A stretch of 21,361 bases of DNA from Chlorobiota bacterium (lineage in GTDB: Bacteria; Bacteroidota; Bacteroidia; Bacteroidales; JAADGE01), in assembly GCA_030592825.1 (NCBI GenBank), contig JAUVIG010000011.1, positions 1 to 21,361 of the forward strand, written 5' to 3'. Below are positions 15,312 to 21,361 of the stretch, piece after piece; position 1 is the first letter of the stretch; each line of letters starts with the position of its first letter. A model generated the notes under the pieces. The model was not told the origin of the DNA. It saw nothing but the letters and a program-made list of their open reading frames with translations, and ran no database searches. The translations under genes were made by a program, and so were the position numbers.

Positions 15312-15854
15312 ATGAAAGTATTATTAAGATTAAGTATTGTAGTGTTTTTTTTAACAACAGCATTCGGAACTGTTTCTGCACAGAAATTAAAATTCGGTCA
15401 TACCAACTCACAGAAATTAGTTGAAGAAATGCCTGAAACTAAAAAAGCAAGGGAAGAACTTCAAAAAATAACAGATAAACATAAAAAACGCTTTGAAGAA
15501 ATGCAAGCTGAATATCAGCAGAAATATACTGAAATTCTTGAAAACAGTGAATTAGCAGACGAAAGCGCGGAAAAATGGGATGAGTTGACAATGGAAGATA
15601 AACAAGCTGAATTCATGAGTTTACAACAAAGAATACAAGCTTATGAACAAAATGCATCAGAAAAAATTAATCAAAAACAAATAGAATTGTTTACTCCCAT
15701 AACGGAAAAGGTTCAAAATGCGATTAAAGCCGTTGCAGAAGAAGAAGAATTTATTTATATTTTTGACGAATCAACTTTGTTGTATTTCTCAAAAACTCAA
15801 AGTATAGATGTAACTGATAAAATTAAAAAGAAACTTGCACCTGCAAACGAGTAA
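15312..15854 (+). CDS. ompH: OmpH/Skp-family periplasmic chaperone (second copy)
   Basis: A 180-residue paralog of the preceding gene. Signal peptide residues 1-23 (LLRLSIVVFFLTTAFGTVSA) end before QKLKFGHTNSQKLVEEMPETKKA, the OmpH N-terminal strand and helix start. A Glu/Lys/Gln-rich coiled coil spans about 45-125, and the C-terminal EEEFIYIFDESTLLYFSKTQSIDVTDKIKKKL mirrors the first copy. Its function is probably periplasmic holdase activity for outer-membrane proteins together with BamA. Two tandem ompH genes after bamA are common in Bacteroidota. Transcription probably ends at the hairpin at 15876-15908. Confidence 0.92.
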   Translation: MKVLLRLSIVVFFLTTAFGTVSAQKLKFGHTNSQKLVEEMPETKKAREELQKITDKHKKRFEEMQAEYQQKYTEILENSELADESAEKWDELTMEDKQAEFMSLQQRIQAYEQNASEKINQKQIELFTPITEKVQNAIKAVAEEEEFIYIFDESTLLYFSKTQSIDVTDKIKKKLAPANE

Positions 15855-15875
15855 TTGATAAGTTAATTATACAAA

Positions 15876-15908
15876 TAAACCTGCAATTTTGAAGGATCTT
15901 GCAGTTTA
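15876..15908 (+). terminator. terminator after the ompH pair
   Basis: TAAACCTGCAA (15876-15886) pairs with TTGCAGTTTA (15899-15908) with one bulged C, around a 12-nt loop. It lies about 20 nt after the ompH stop and is followed by AT-rich sequence rather than a long T-run, so strength is uncertain. Confidence 0.5.
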
Positions 15909-15914
15909 TAATTA

Positions 15915-15965
15915 ATTGTTGCATTGCTTCATTGTTAAATTGTTGTTTTTTAACAATGAAGCAAT
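15915..15965. repeat. octamer-repeat hairpin, copy 2
   Basis: Four consecutive octamers ATTGTTGC, ATTGCTTC, ATTGTTAA, ATTGTTGT (15915-15946) are followed by TTAACAATGAAGCAAT (15950-15965), a perfect 16-bp inverted copy of octamers two and three (15923-15938). Further related pieces (GTAACAAT, GCTTCATTG) continue to about 15995. Same design as the element at 222-266. Confidence 0.75.
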
Positions 15966-16002
15966 TTAGCTATGTAACAATATTTGCTTCATTGAATTAT
16001 TC

Positions 16003-16022
16003 CCGACATAAGTCGGTTTTTT
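16003..16022 (+). terminator. rho-independent terminator just before murI
   Basis: CCGAC-ATAA-GTCGG (16003-16016) followed by six T (16017-16022). It lies 20 nt before the murI ATG, so it separates the bamA-ompH transcript from murI or attenuates read-through into it. Confidence 0.75.
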
Positions 16023-16042
16023 AATTAGTTAAAGCCTGTTTT

Positions 16043-16852
16043 ATGAATTTATCTCCCAAACAAACTATAGGAATTTTTGATTCGGGTGCAGGCGGACTTA
16101 CTGTTGCCGCAGCCGTTAAGAACTTATTACCAAACGAAAAAATTATTTATTTTGGTGATACAGCACATCTTCCGTACGGAGATAAATCAAAGGAAACCGT
16201 TAAAAATTATTCGATCAGAATTACCGACTTCCTTCTTGAAAAACAATGTAAAATCATTTTAATTGCTTGTAATACTGCATCGGCAGCTGCTTATGAAGCC
16301 GTAAAAGAAAAAGCCGGAGAAAACGCAATAGTTATTAATGTAATTGATCCGGCAACCGAATTTGTTGCTCAAAACAGCGATTTTAAAAAAGTTGGTGTTA
16401 TCGGTACCAAAGGAACTATATCAAGCGGAACTTACACAAAAAAAATCAAATTGTTTAATGATAATATTGATGTTGTTTCATTGCAAACACCACTGCTTGT
16501 ACCGATGATTGAAGAAGGGTTTATTTATGATAATATCAGTAATGCCATTATCAAAGAATATTTATCAAATGAAAAATTAAACGGAATTGACGGACTGATT
16601 CTCGCTTGTACACACTACCCCATTATCAAAAATCAAATTCGAAAATTCTATAACTTTAAAACAACAGTAATTGACTCCTCTGTTGTTACAGCAAAAAAAT
16701 TGAAAGAAGTTTTAATTCAGCATAAACTCCTAAATACAGAAAACCATATCCCTGAACATGAATTTTTTGTATCCGATTATACAGACTTCTTTGAAACCCT
16801 TGCCGAGATGTTTTTTGACGATAAAGTTAATCTGCAGAAGAAGTATCTTTAA
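16043..16852 (+). CDS. murI: glutamate racemase
   Basis: A 269-residue cytoplasmic enzyme converting L-glutamate to D-glutamate for peptidoglycan stem peptides, using two cysteines and no cofactor. The N-terminal IGIFDSGAGGLTV holds Asp13-Ser14, the first catalytic Cys is Cys76 in ACNTASAAAYE, and the second is Cys189 in LACTHYP with His191. The segments YFGDTAHLPYG and VVDP-like NVIDPATEF also fit. Length matches the family. It closes the envelope-biogenesis block uppS-bamA-ompH-ompH-murI. A weak hairpin overlaps its stop codon (GCAGAA 16834-16839 with TTCTGC 16861-16866). Downstream lies foreign-looking integron material. Confidence 0.96.
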   Translation: MNLSPKQTIGIFDSGAGGLTVAAAVKNLLPNEKIIYFGDTAHLPYGDKSKETVKNYSIRITDFLLEKQCKIILIACNTASAAAYEAVKEKAGENAIVINVIDPATEFVAQNSDFKKVGVIGTKGTISSGTYTKKIKLFNDNIDVVSLQTPLLVPMIEEGFIYDNISNAIIKEYLSNEKLNGIDGLILACTHYPIIKNQIRKFYNFKTTVIDSSVVTAKKLKEVLIQHKLLNTENHIPEHEFFVSDYTDFFETLAEMFFDDKVNLQKKYL

Positions 16853-16929
16853 TATTTCTTTTCTGCACTAACTTATTTGGAATATTTTTATATCAAGGAA
16901 AATATTTATTATCTTTCGAGTATCAAAGT

Positions 16930-17163
16930 AAATAAGCATTACACACTTTAAGGCATATATTGCAACACATCATTTAAAACTAAGGTGCAGAAATATCTAA
17001 AGAAGTTCCGTGAAACTAATTGCTTGGACATAAAAACATCAAGACAACATCAGGTTACACGCATGTAACCAAAAAGGAATTGAAAAAGATAAAAAGCCCT
17101 TTAGACAATATAAATTTATCTAAAGATAACAACAATGAAACAACACCTGTCAAACCACCATAG
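16930..17163 (+). pseudogene. decayed C-terminal fragment of an integron-type tyrosine recombinase (IntI-like)
   Basis: Translation of a broken frame recovers tyrosine-recombinase landmarks in order: HTLRH (16942-16956, the HxxR box), ATHHLK (16962-16979, for FATHLL), LLGHKNIKTT (from 17020) and GYTHV with catalytic Tyr codon 17056-17058. After these come KKELKKIKSPLDN and a short tail to TAG at 17161-17163. The KSPLD ending corresponds to RSPLD in the class 1 integrase C-terminus, which points to IntI rather than XerC/D. The fragment has one-base indels near 16957 and 16980, and in-frame stops at 16933, 17011 and 17017. The N-terminal two thirds, including the IntI-specific extra domain, are missing. 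It has the same orientation as the cassette that follows, as described for integrons of several non-proteobacterial phyla. The integrase must be inactive. Confidence 0.75.
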
Positions 17164-17336
17164 ATGTATAAACATGTCTTTTTGGTATAACATATAGAAA
17201 TGTGCCAATAGATCGTGTTTGCACACCTGATAAGTCAAACAATGCAGTTAGTAATTTCATACAACATGCTGTAACACTGATAGATAAAAAACTACAAGTG
17301 AATTATAAAATAGTATGTTGGTGTAATACACAAACG
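17164..17336 (+). other. putative attI-side region between integrase relic and cassette
   Basis: A 173-bp non-coding stretch with no open frame. It ends in ACAAACG followed by TTAGTGG, a core-site-like G/TTA junction at 17336/17337, preceded by the small palindrome GTGTAATACAC. By position this should be attI or the end of an earlier attC. No integrase-binding repeats were recognised with certainty. Confidence 0.4.
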
Positions 17337-17377
17337 TTAGTGGCAATCACAAATACAGAAAAATAGAAATAAAGCAC

Positions 17378-17385
17378 TACCTTTG
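17378..17385 (+). promoter_or_regulatory. -7 box of the restriction-modification operon
   Basis: TACCTTTG matches TAnnTTTG exactly and ends 15 nt before the endonuclease ATG at 17401, giving a predicted leader of roughly 10 nt. No good -33 TTTG was found. A second TAnnTTTG (TACTTTTG, 17946-17953) lies inside the endonuclease gene and could serve the methyltransferase. Confidence 0.5.
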
Positions 17386-17400
17386 CAATTAAAATAACAA

Positions 17401-18171
17401 ATGAGGGATACCAAAAACTTAGAAAATAATGCATTAAAATTTTGGCCAAGAGAGATAGCTGCACAAGAACGAAATTCAAGTATAATTCCAAAACTTATTG
17501 AAACACAAGATAAGTTCATAAGTCTATTGAATTTTGCTGATGCCAATCCTTTTGCATGGAAAGAAGCATTACAAACTACAAAGTCCTTACCTGCAAATCT
17601 TTTTTTAAAGCACTTAATTGTGCTTTCCGATATTGGTGGAGAAAAATTAATGAGATTTAAACACGAACTACCCAATATTTTTGAAAATGATATAATGAAA
17701 TTTACTTGGCAAAGAAAATGCTATAATTACAAATTTCAAACATTATCCGAAAAGAAAACATGGAATAATAAAAATTTACTTGTTGACGGTGATAGTATTT
17801 CTGTACAATCAGAATTAGTGCCAATTACTGAAGATGTTTGTAACCTAATTTTATTCGGGGGATTTTCTATAAATCCGACTATACCACCGGATATTATTGA
17901 GAAATGTACAATTGGTGCTTTATTAGGAAAAAAAGATGAACTATCTACTTTTGTAAAGCAAAGATACATTTGGGTTAGCAGAATTACCGGTGGGGCAACA
18001 GCTAATAAGTTAGGACAACTCGCTCAAAATTATGTACAAAACTATTTAGAAGAAAAATTACCAAATTGGCGAATAAATAAAGACCAACTTCCTAATGTTA
18101 GTCAAAATGAACGAACTTCATTATCTGTTGATATAATAGCCTATCCCCCAAAGGCAAATTTTGCGGAATAG
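17401..18171 (+). CDS. type II restriction endonuclease, N-terminal part (frame ends at 18171)
   Basis: The zero-frame product is 256 residues, ending SVDIIAYPPKANFAE. Continuing in the -1 frame from the CCCAAAG site gives a 336-residue protein ending at 18410. Joined, the junction reads YPPKGKFCGIEVSFQVTTNS, which gives a PD-(D/E)xK-like core: Asp244 in SVDIIAY and Glu258 in GIEVSFQ, with ExS in place of the usual ExK. The segment RITGGATANKLGQLAQNYV (about 194-212) precedes the core. Truncated at 256 residues, the protein keeps the Asp but loses the Glu and should be inactive. Its operon partner, a DNA methyltransferase, starts 3 nt after the restored stop, which supports a restriction enzyme role. 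I do not recognise the recognition sequence or subtype. The ATG is placed by the promoter box 15 nt upstream. Confidence 0.75.
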   Translation: MRDTKNLENNALKFWPREIAAQERNSSIIPKLIETQDKFISLLNFADANPFAWKEALQTTKSLPANLFLKHLIVLSDIGGEKLMRFKHELPNIFENDIMKFTWQRKCYNYKFQTLSEKKTWNNKNLLVDGDSISVQSELVPITEDVCNLILFGGFSINPTIPPDIIEKCTIGALLGKKDELSTFVKQRYIWVSRITGGATANKLGQLAQNYVQNYLEEKLPNWRINKDQLPNVSQNERTSLSVDIIAYPPKANFAE

Positions 18172-18410
18172 AAGTCAGTTTTCAAGTTACCACCAACAGT
18201 ACAATAGAAAGAAAAGCAGGTCAAGCACAAGCTCGTCAAGAATTATTGCATAAACAAGGACATAAAATCGCTTATGTTATTGACGGTGCCGGCAATTTTG
18301 AAAGAAAATCTGCATTAACAACAATCTGTCAATACAGTGATTGCACAGTATCATTCAAAGATGCTGAATTAAACCGATTAATTAAGTTCTTAAAAAAAAC
18401 AGATAAGTAA
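18132..18410 (+). pseudogene. C-terminal part of the same endonuclease, -1 frame
   Basis: This frame is open from 18132 (after a TGA at 18129) to TAA at 18408-18410, and has no start codon of its own that would suit. Entered at 18153 it encodes GKFCGIEVSFQVTTNSTIER, then KAGQAQARQELLHKQGHKIA and a helical C-terminus ending FLKKTDK, about 85 residues. It holds the putative catalytic Glu258 and the QVTTNSTIERKAGQAQAR block. It must be joined to the preceding frame by a one-base indel or by -1 frameshifting. Its stop lies 3 nt before the methyltransferase ATG, which is the spacing of a single intact operon. Confidence 0.8.
18147..18153 (+). promoter_or_regulatory. slippery heptamer C CCA AAG at the endonuclease frame change
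   Basis: In the zero frame the codons are CCA (18148-18150) and AAG (18151-18153) preceded by C, exactly the X XXY YYZ pattern for -1 ribosomal frameshifting. Slipping one base back re-pairs the tRNAs on CCC and AAA, and the next codon is GGC in the frame that leads to 18410. The zero frame ends at TAG 18169-18171, 16 nt later. No strong downstream stem or upstream Shine-Dalgarno-like stimulator was seen, and the C5A3 run is also prone to indel mutation or sequencing error. Confidence 0.5.
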
Positions 18411-18413
18411 AAC

Positions 18414-20192
18414 ATGGCACATTTAAGTGAATATACCAATCGACTGGAATTAATCCACACCAACAATACTCTCACACAACAATTTACTGAAAACGATGTT
18501 TGGTTTATTAATTTACCGTATTATGAACAGAAATATAACATTCCTGCCTCTATTTTATACATGGAATTAAACTCTTTTATTGAGAAAGCTAATAAAAATG
18601 CAACAATAATAATTTTAAGTTCACCAATATTTGCGGCTGATTTTTTGAGTGGCTTATCACCATTTGCAAATTTAAAACTATGGGTTTCTATTAAACTAAA
18701 AAAAACGTTGAAATTTGAAAGCAAACTACCTCAACATCATATGGCGTTAATTGTCCTCACTAAATATCAAAAGAGCTTGCAACACACAAAAACAAGAATT
18801 GGATATACTTATTGCCCGTCATGTGAGCGAACGACAAAGGATTACGGAGGGAAAAAACATCTTTACCACGAATTTGGAACATTAATGTCAGATGTATGGC
18901 GAGATATTACAATAAATACAAATGAATATCCGGAAGTAATAATTAACAGAATACAAGATTTATTTGGAATAAAGCCATATAAAAAGCTTAATATAATTGA
19001 TTTAAGAGCAGCTTATAAAGCAATAAATCAAAATTATAGAATAAAAAAAGTTGAACAACCCACAAACAAAATTGATAGCTCACTCTTGATTAATGGTGAT
19101 TGTTTAACAAAACTTAAAAGAATCCCATCAAATAGCATTGACTTTTGTTTTGCTGATCCACCCTATAACATAAAAAAGAAATATCAGAACTGGAATGACG
19201 ACATTAATATCAGAGAATATTTCGATTGGTGTGATAAATGGTTGAGTGAATTAGCAAGAATTATTAAACCAGGGAAAATTGTTGCAATATTAAATATTCC
19301 ACAATGGACAATACGACATTATAAACATCTGATAAAAGAACTTGATTTTTATGATTGGATTGTTTGGGAAGGATTGAGTTTACCCGTTAGAATGATAATG
19401 CCCGCACATTATTCCATTGTTTGTTTTTCCAAAGGGAAACCAAAAAACATACCGGTTTTTACCAGAGAAAAACATTCTATTATAGAATATCAATCATTAA
19501 ATACTATAAAAGAATTTTATTGTTCAAGAGCAAATTGTATAAAGAAACGAGGAAAACAGAAGATTAAAGACCAAGAATATGCTACAAATCTATGGTGGGA
19601 TATTCATCGTTTAAAGCACAATAGCAAAAGGGTTGACCATCCAACACAATTACCGCCTAAATTCATGCAACGCCTTATTTCTTTGTTTACTTATGAAGGC
19701 GATATAGTATTAGACCCTTTCAACGGTTCAGGAACAACAACACTTGTGGCAGAACAATTAAAACGTAAGTACATTGGAATTGAACTCTCTGAATATTATT
19801 ATGAAATAAGCCAAAATAGGCATATGGAACTTAAAGGCGGTATTGACCCATTTCGAAAAAATGATAAAGTTCCAAAAGCTAAAAATAGTTATGTAGTAAG
19901 ATTAAAAAAACAGACTTATGAAGTTGATAAGAAAACTTTGCAACTTGAAGTTAAACAAATAGCTAACAAAATCGGAAAGATACCAAATCGAAGTGAAATA
20001 AAAGAATTAAGTAAATATCCTATTAAATATTTTGATAATTATTTCATTAATTGGAGTGAAGTAACAGCCGCAGCTCGAACAACAGGAATGCAACAGGTTG
20101 AAAACAAAAAACAATATGAAATGATGAAGCAATTGAAATTATTTGAAGAACGAAAAGTTGAATATGAAACTAAAGGAAAAAAAAACAACTAA
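18414..20192 (+). CDS. beta-class N6-adenine/N4-cytosine DNA methyltransferase with degenerate N-terminal duplicate and HNH-repeat-like tail
   Basis: A 592-residue modification enzyme. The catalytic domain (about 220-455) has motif IV DPPY at 248-251 before the AdoMet motif I DPFNGSGTT at 434-442, the beta-class order (N6_N4_Mtase family). HPTQLPPKFMQRL (about 413-425) is the usual helix before motif I. The N-terminal about 200 residues look like a second, eroded methyltransferase domain: NLPYY (33-37) replaces DPPY, no motif I is present, and YCPSC (133-137) begins a possible zinc-binding segment ending KKHLYH. Residues about 500-560 (QIANKIGKIPNRSEI ... INWSEVTAAARTTGM) resemble the HNH-endonuclease-associated repeat, a DNA-recognition helix bundle. 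It protects host DNA from the upstream endonuclease. The start is ATG 3 nt after the restored endonuclease stop. The stop codon lies within the attC-like R'' box. Confidence 0.92.
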   Translation: MAHLSEYTNRLELIHTNNTLTQQFTENDVWFINLPYYEQKYNIPASILYMELNSFIEKANKNATIIILSSPIFAADFLSGLSPFANLKLWVSIKLKKTLKFESKLPQHHMALIVLTKYQKSLQHTKTRIGYTYCPSCERTTKDYGGKKHLYHEFGTLMSDVWRDITINTNEYPEVIINRIQDLFGIKPYKKLNIIDLRAAYKAINQNYRIKKVEQPTNKIDSSLLINGDCLTKLKRIPSNSIDFCFADPPYNIKKKYQNWNDDINIREYFDWCDKWLSELARIIKPGKIVAILNIPQWTIRHYKHLIKELDFYDWIVWEGLSLPVRMIMPAHYSIVCFSKGKPKNIPVFTREKHSIIEYQSLNTIKEFYCSRANCIKKRGKQKIKDQEYATNLWWDIHRLKHNSKRVDHPTQLPPKFMQRLISLFTYEGDIVLDPFNGSGTTTLVAEQLKRKYIGIELSEYYYEISQNRHMELKGGIDPFRKNDKVPKAKNSYVVRLKKQTYEVDKKTLQLEVKQIANKIGKIPNRSEIKELSKYPIKYFDNYFINWSEVTAAARTTGMQQVENKKQYEMMKQLKLFEERKVEYETKGKKNN

Positions 20193-20321
20193 CATTTGCT
20201 TGCCGGTAACCGCCTTACATCCTGCAAGTTTGATGCTTTGGATGCTGAAAAATTAACATTTTACAAATAATTTACGGCACTGCGGTTTAAAGCGGATACC
20301 ATACAGCAGTTCACGTTACAC
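20186..20321 (+). other. attC-like site at the end of the restriction-modification cassette
   Basis: CAACTAAC (20186-20193, R''-like) and GTTACAC (20315-20321, R'-like) bracket an imperfect dyad of 136 bp. Inside, TGCT-4 nt-GGTA-A-CCGC (near 20197-20213) is matched by the reverse complement of GCGG-A-TACC-4 nt-AGCA (20292-20308). The left arm is 3 nt shorter than the right, comparable to the extrahelical bases of real attC sites. An inner hairpin CATCC/GGATG sits at 20218-20244. The size is within the attC range (about 57-141 bp). Confidence 0.55.
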
Positions 20322-20404
20322 TTCTAAATTATGAAAAAACCATTTATTTTAATACACTTTCTTAACAAAATCAATTTTCTAAAAATTATTTAAAAGATCA
20401 TTTT

Positions 20405-21007
20405 TTGCTGAAATCTCACCTCCATAAAAACAAAATTGAAGCCGGTTGCGATGAAGCCGGAAGGGGATGCTTAGCCGGACCCGTCTTTGCTGCTACAGTG
20501 ATATTTCCGCAAAATTATAAGAATGTGTTTCTTAATGATTCAAAAAAACTTTCGGAAAAGAAAAGATATGAATTAAGGGAAGTTATAATTAAAGATTGCA
20601 TTGATTGGGCAGTTGCATCTGTTGATAATTTTGAAATAGATAAAATAAATATTCTTAATGCATCAATAAAAGCTATGCATAAAGCTGTTGCACAATTGAA
20701 AACAAAGCCTGAATATCTGTTAATTGACGGTAACAGGTTTAAAGCATATGAAGACATTCCGCATTCTTGCATTATTAAAGGCGACGGAAAATATATTTCA
20801 ATAGCAGCAGCATCTATACTTGCAAAAACATTTCGAGATGATTATATGAAAAATCTTCATAAGAACTTTCCTCAATATCATTGGAATAAAAATAAAGGAT
20901 ACCCTACCGCTGAACACAGAAATGCAATAATTAATCGGGGTATCACGGAATATCATCGTAAATCTTTTCGATTACTTCAGAAACAAATAAAAATAAATTT
21001 CGAATAA
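20405..21007 (+). CDS. rnhB: ribonuclease HII
   Basis: A 200-residue enzyme that cuts the RNA strand of RNA-DNA hybrids and single ribonucleotides misincorporated in DNA. The motif AGCDEAGRGCLAGPV carries Asp16 and Glu17, LLIDGNRF carries Asp108, and IIKGDGKYISIAAASILAK carries Asp127, together the four acidic catalytic residues. NDSKKLSEKKR (44-54) is the substrate-binding stretch. The start is TTG at 20405-20407: in-frame TAA lies at 20363 with no ATG between, and MLKSHLHKNKIEAGCDEAGRG matches the family N-terminus. It is on the far side of the integron-like insert from murI. Low-complexity AT-rich sequence occupies 20322-20404. Confidence 0.95.
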   Translation: MLKSHLHKNKIEAGCDEAGRGCLAGPVFAATVIFPQNYKNVFLNDSKKLSEKKRYELREVIIKDCIDWAVASVDNFEIDKINILNASIKAMHKAVAQLKTKPEYLLIDGNRFKAYEDIPHSCIIKGDGKYISIAAASILAKTFRDDYMKNLHKNFPQYHWNKNKGYPTAEHRNAIINRGITEYHRKSFRLLQKQIKINFE

Positions 21008-21068
21008 AGAAGTTATCATTTTATAAAAAAAGATAAATTTGTTTCAATTTTAAACTAATTTTAATTAT

Positions 21069-21361
21069 ATGAAACTTGTTGCATTGGCAGTTATCTTAAC
21101 TTTTTCATCTTTAAATAATGATTATTACAAAAAATTTGAAATAATTGACGCAACATCCCAAGGATATGTCGGCGGGCATATGGGTTCAAGTTCAGGCACT
21201 TATTATGTAATTACAATTGTTCCGAAAGTAAATTCTGAAGTTCTTAAATTTGACCGGGTTTGGATCGGAGAAAAATACTTTGATGTTTCAACTTTTCAAA
21301 AAGGGAAACGCGTTAAAAACGACACATTCGGCGAAGGAGATACTATAACAATAAGAATAAA
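21069..21361 (+). CDS. hypothetical exported protein, 3' end outside the window
   Basis: An ATG at 21069-21071 opens a frame of 97 codons that runs off the window. The N-terminus KLVALAVILTFSSLNNDYY may be a short signal peptide. The rest, with IDATSQGYVGGHMGSSSGTY, KFDRVWIGEKYFDVSTF and DTFGEGDTITIRI, looks like a small beta-sandwich protein. I do not recognise a named family. It begins 61 nt after rnhB on the same strand. Confidence 0.7.
   Translation, partial: MKLVALAVILTFSSLNNDYYKKFEIIDATSQGYVGGHMGSSSGTYYVITIVPKVNSEVLKFDRVWIGEKYFDVSTFQKGKRVKNDTFGEGDTITIRI

Larger units (their letters stand above)
17337..20315 (+). mobile_element. candidate integron gene cassette carrying a restriction-modification operon
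   Basis: The proposed cassette runs from TTAGTGG (after G17336) to the G of GTTACAC at 20315, about 2.98 kb. Its left end GTTAGTGG is nearly the reverse complement (7 of 8) of CAACTAAC at 20186-20193, as expected for the R' and R'' boxes of one attC in the excised circle. The last gene stops inside R'', as is usual in cassettes. A promoter-like box lies 41 nt inside the left end, so the cassette carries its own promoter. Upstream lies an IntI-like relic. The two genes inside encode a type II endonuclease and its methyltransferase. The interpretation is inferred from these matching signals. Confidence 0.6.

Noticed and set aside
15915..15995. Octamer array considered as a CRISPR or tandem repeat locus
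   Set aside because: Units are 8 bp with no spacers of regular size and form one hairpin; nothing resembles CRISPR repeats and no cas genes are present.
17246..17256. A second GTTAG core (CAGTTAGTAA) as an alternative cassette boundary
   Set aside because: It has no matching inverted dyad or complementary R'' box at the methyltransferase end as good as GTTAGTGG at 17336.
17946..17953. TACTTTTG as an internal promoter for the methyltransferase
   Set aside because: It matches TAnnTTTG but lies over 450 nt upstream inside the coding region with no clear -33 element; chance matches are expected at this base composition. Mentioned only as a possibility.
1..21361. tRNA, rRNA, riboswitch and intact transposase genes
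   Set aside because: No cloverleaf, rRNA-like stretch, known riboswitch core or intact transposase motif was recognised on either strand by eye; a covariance-model scan would be decisive.

Overview
The window is AT-rich DNA from a member of the phylum Bacteroidota, probably a Bacteroidales/Marinilabiliales-type or other uncultured marine or anaerobic lineage. The evidence is the block DUF6089-like outer-membrane proteins - uppS - bamA - two ompH/Skp - murI, the TPR-SpoIIE phosphatase architecture, several TAnnTTTG (-7) promoter-like boxes, and the absence of strong Shine-Dalgarno sites. The species cannot be named from sequence alone.

Layout. Positions 1-150 are the 3' end of an M18-type aminopeptidase. 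A minus-strand block follows: a FemAB/GNAT-like protein paired with radC (306-1917), then adenylate kinase, an alpha/beta hydrolase and a membrane-anchored TPR-SpoIIE phosphatase (2130-6260). The adenylate kinase is a tandem fusion whose second domain looks catalytically dead. From 6499 the genes are on the plus strand: a type I pullulanase, two outer-membrane barrel proteins, then the envelope-biogenesis block uppS, bamA, ompH, ompH, murI (11146-16852). uppS makes the lipid carrier, BamA and the Skp-like chaperones assemble outer-membrane proteins, and MurI makes D-glutamate for peptidoglycan. After the restriction-modification insert the housekeeping genes resume with rnhB and a truncated hypothetical protein.

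The most unusual region is 16930-20321, between murI and rnhB. It starts with a decayed C-terminal piece of an integron-type tyrosine recombinase (HTLRH, LGHKNIKTT, YTHV, KSPLD). It then holds a roughly 3-kb unit with a restriction endonuclease and a beta-class DNA methyltransferase. The unit begins at GTTAGTGG (17336) and the methyltransferase stop codon lies inside CAACTAAC (20186), which is nearly the reverse complement of that start. An attC-like imperfect dyad follows, ending at GTTACAC (20315). I read this as a restriction-modification operon carried as a single integron gene cassette behind a dead integrase. The endonuclease is split by a -1 frame change exactly at C CCA AAG, a canonical slippery heptamer, between its putative catalytic Asp and Glu. 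This is either an indel or programmed frameshifting. The restored endonuclease frame stops 3 nt before the methyltransferase start.

Other features are two intergenic hairpins built from the same octamer family (ATTGYTNN), a 67-bp palindrome between bamA and ompH, and several good rho-independent terminators. No tRNA, rRNA, CRISPR array or intact transposase was seen.
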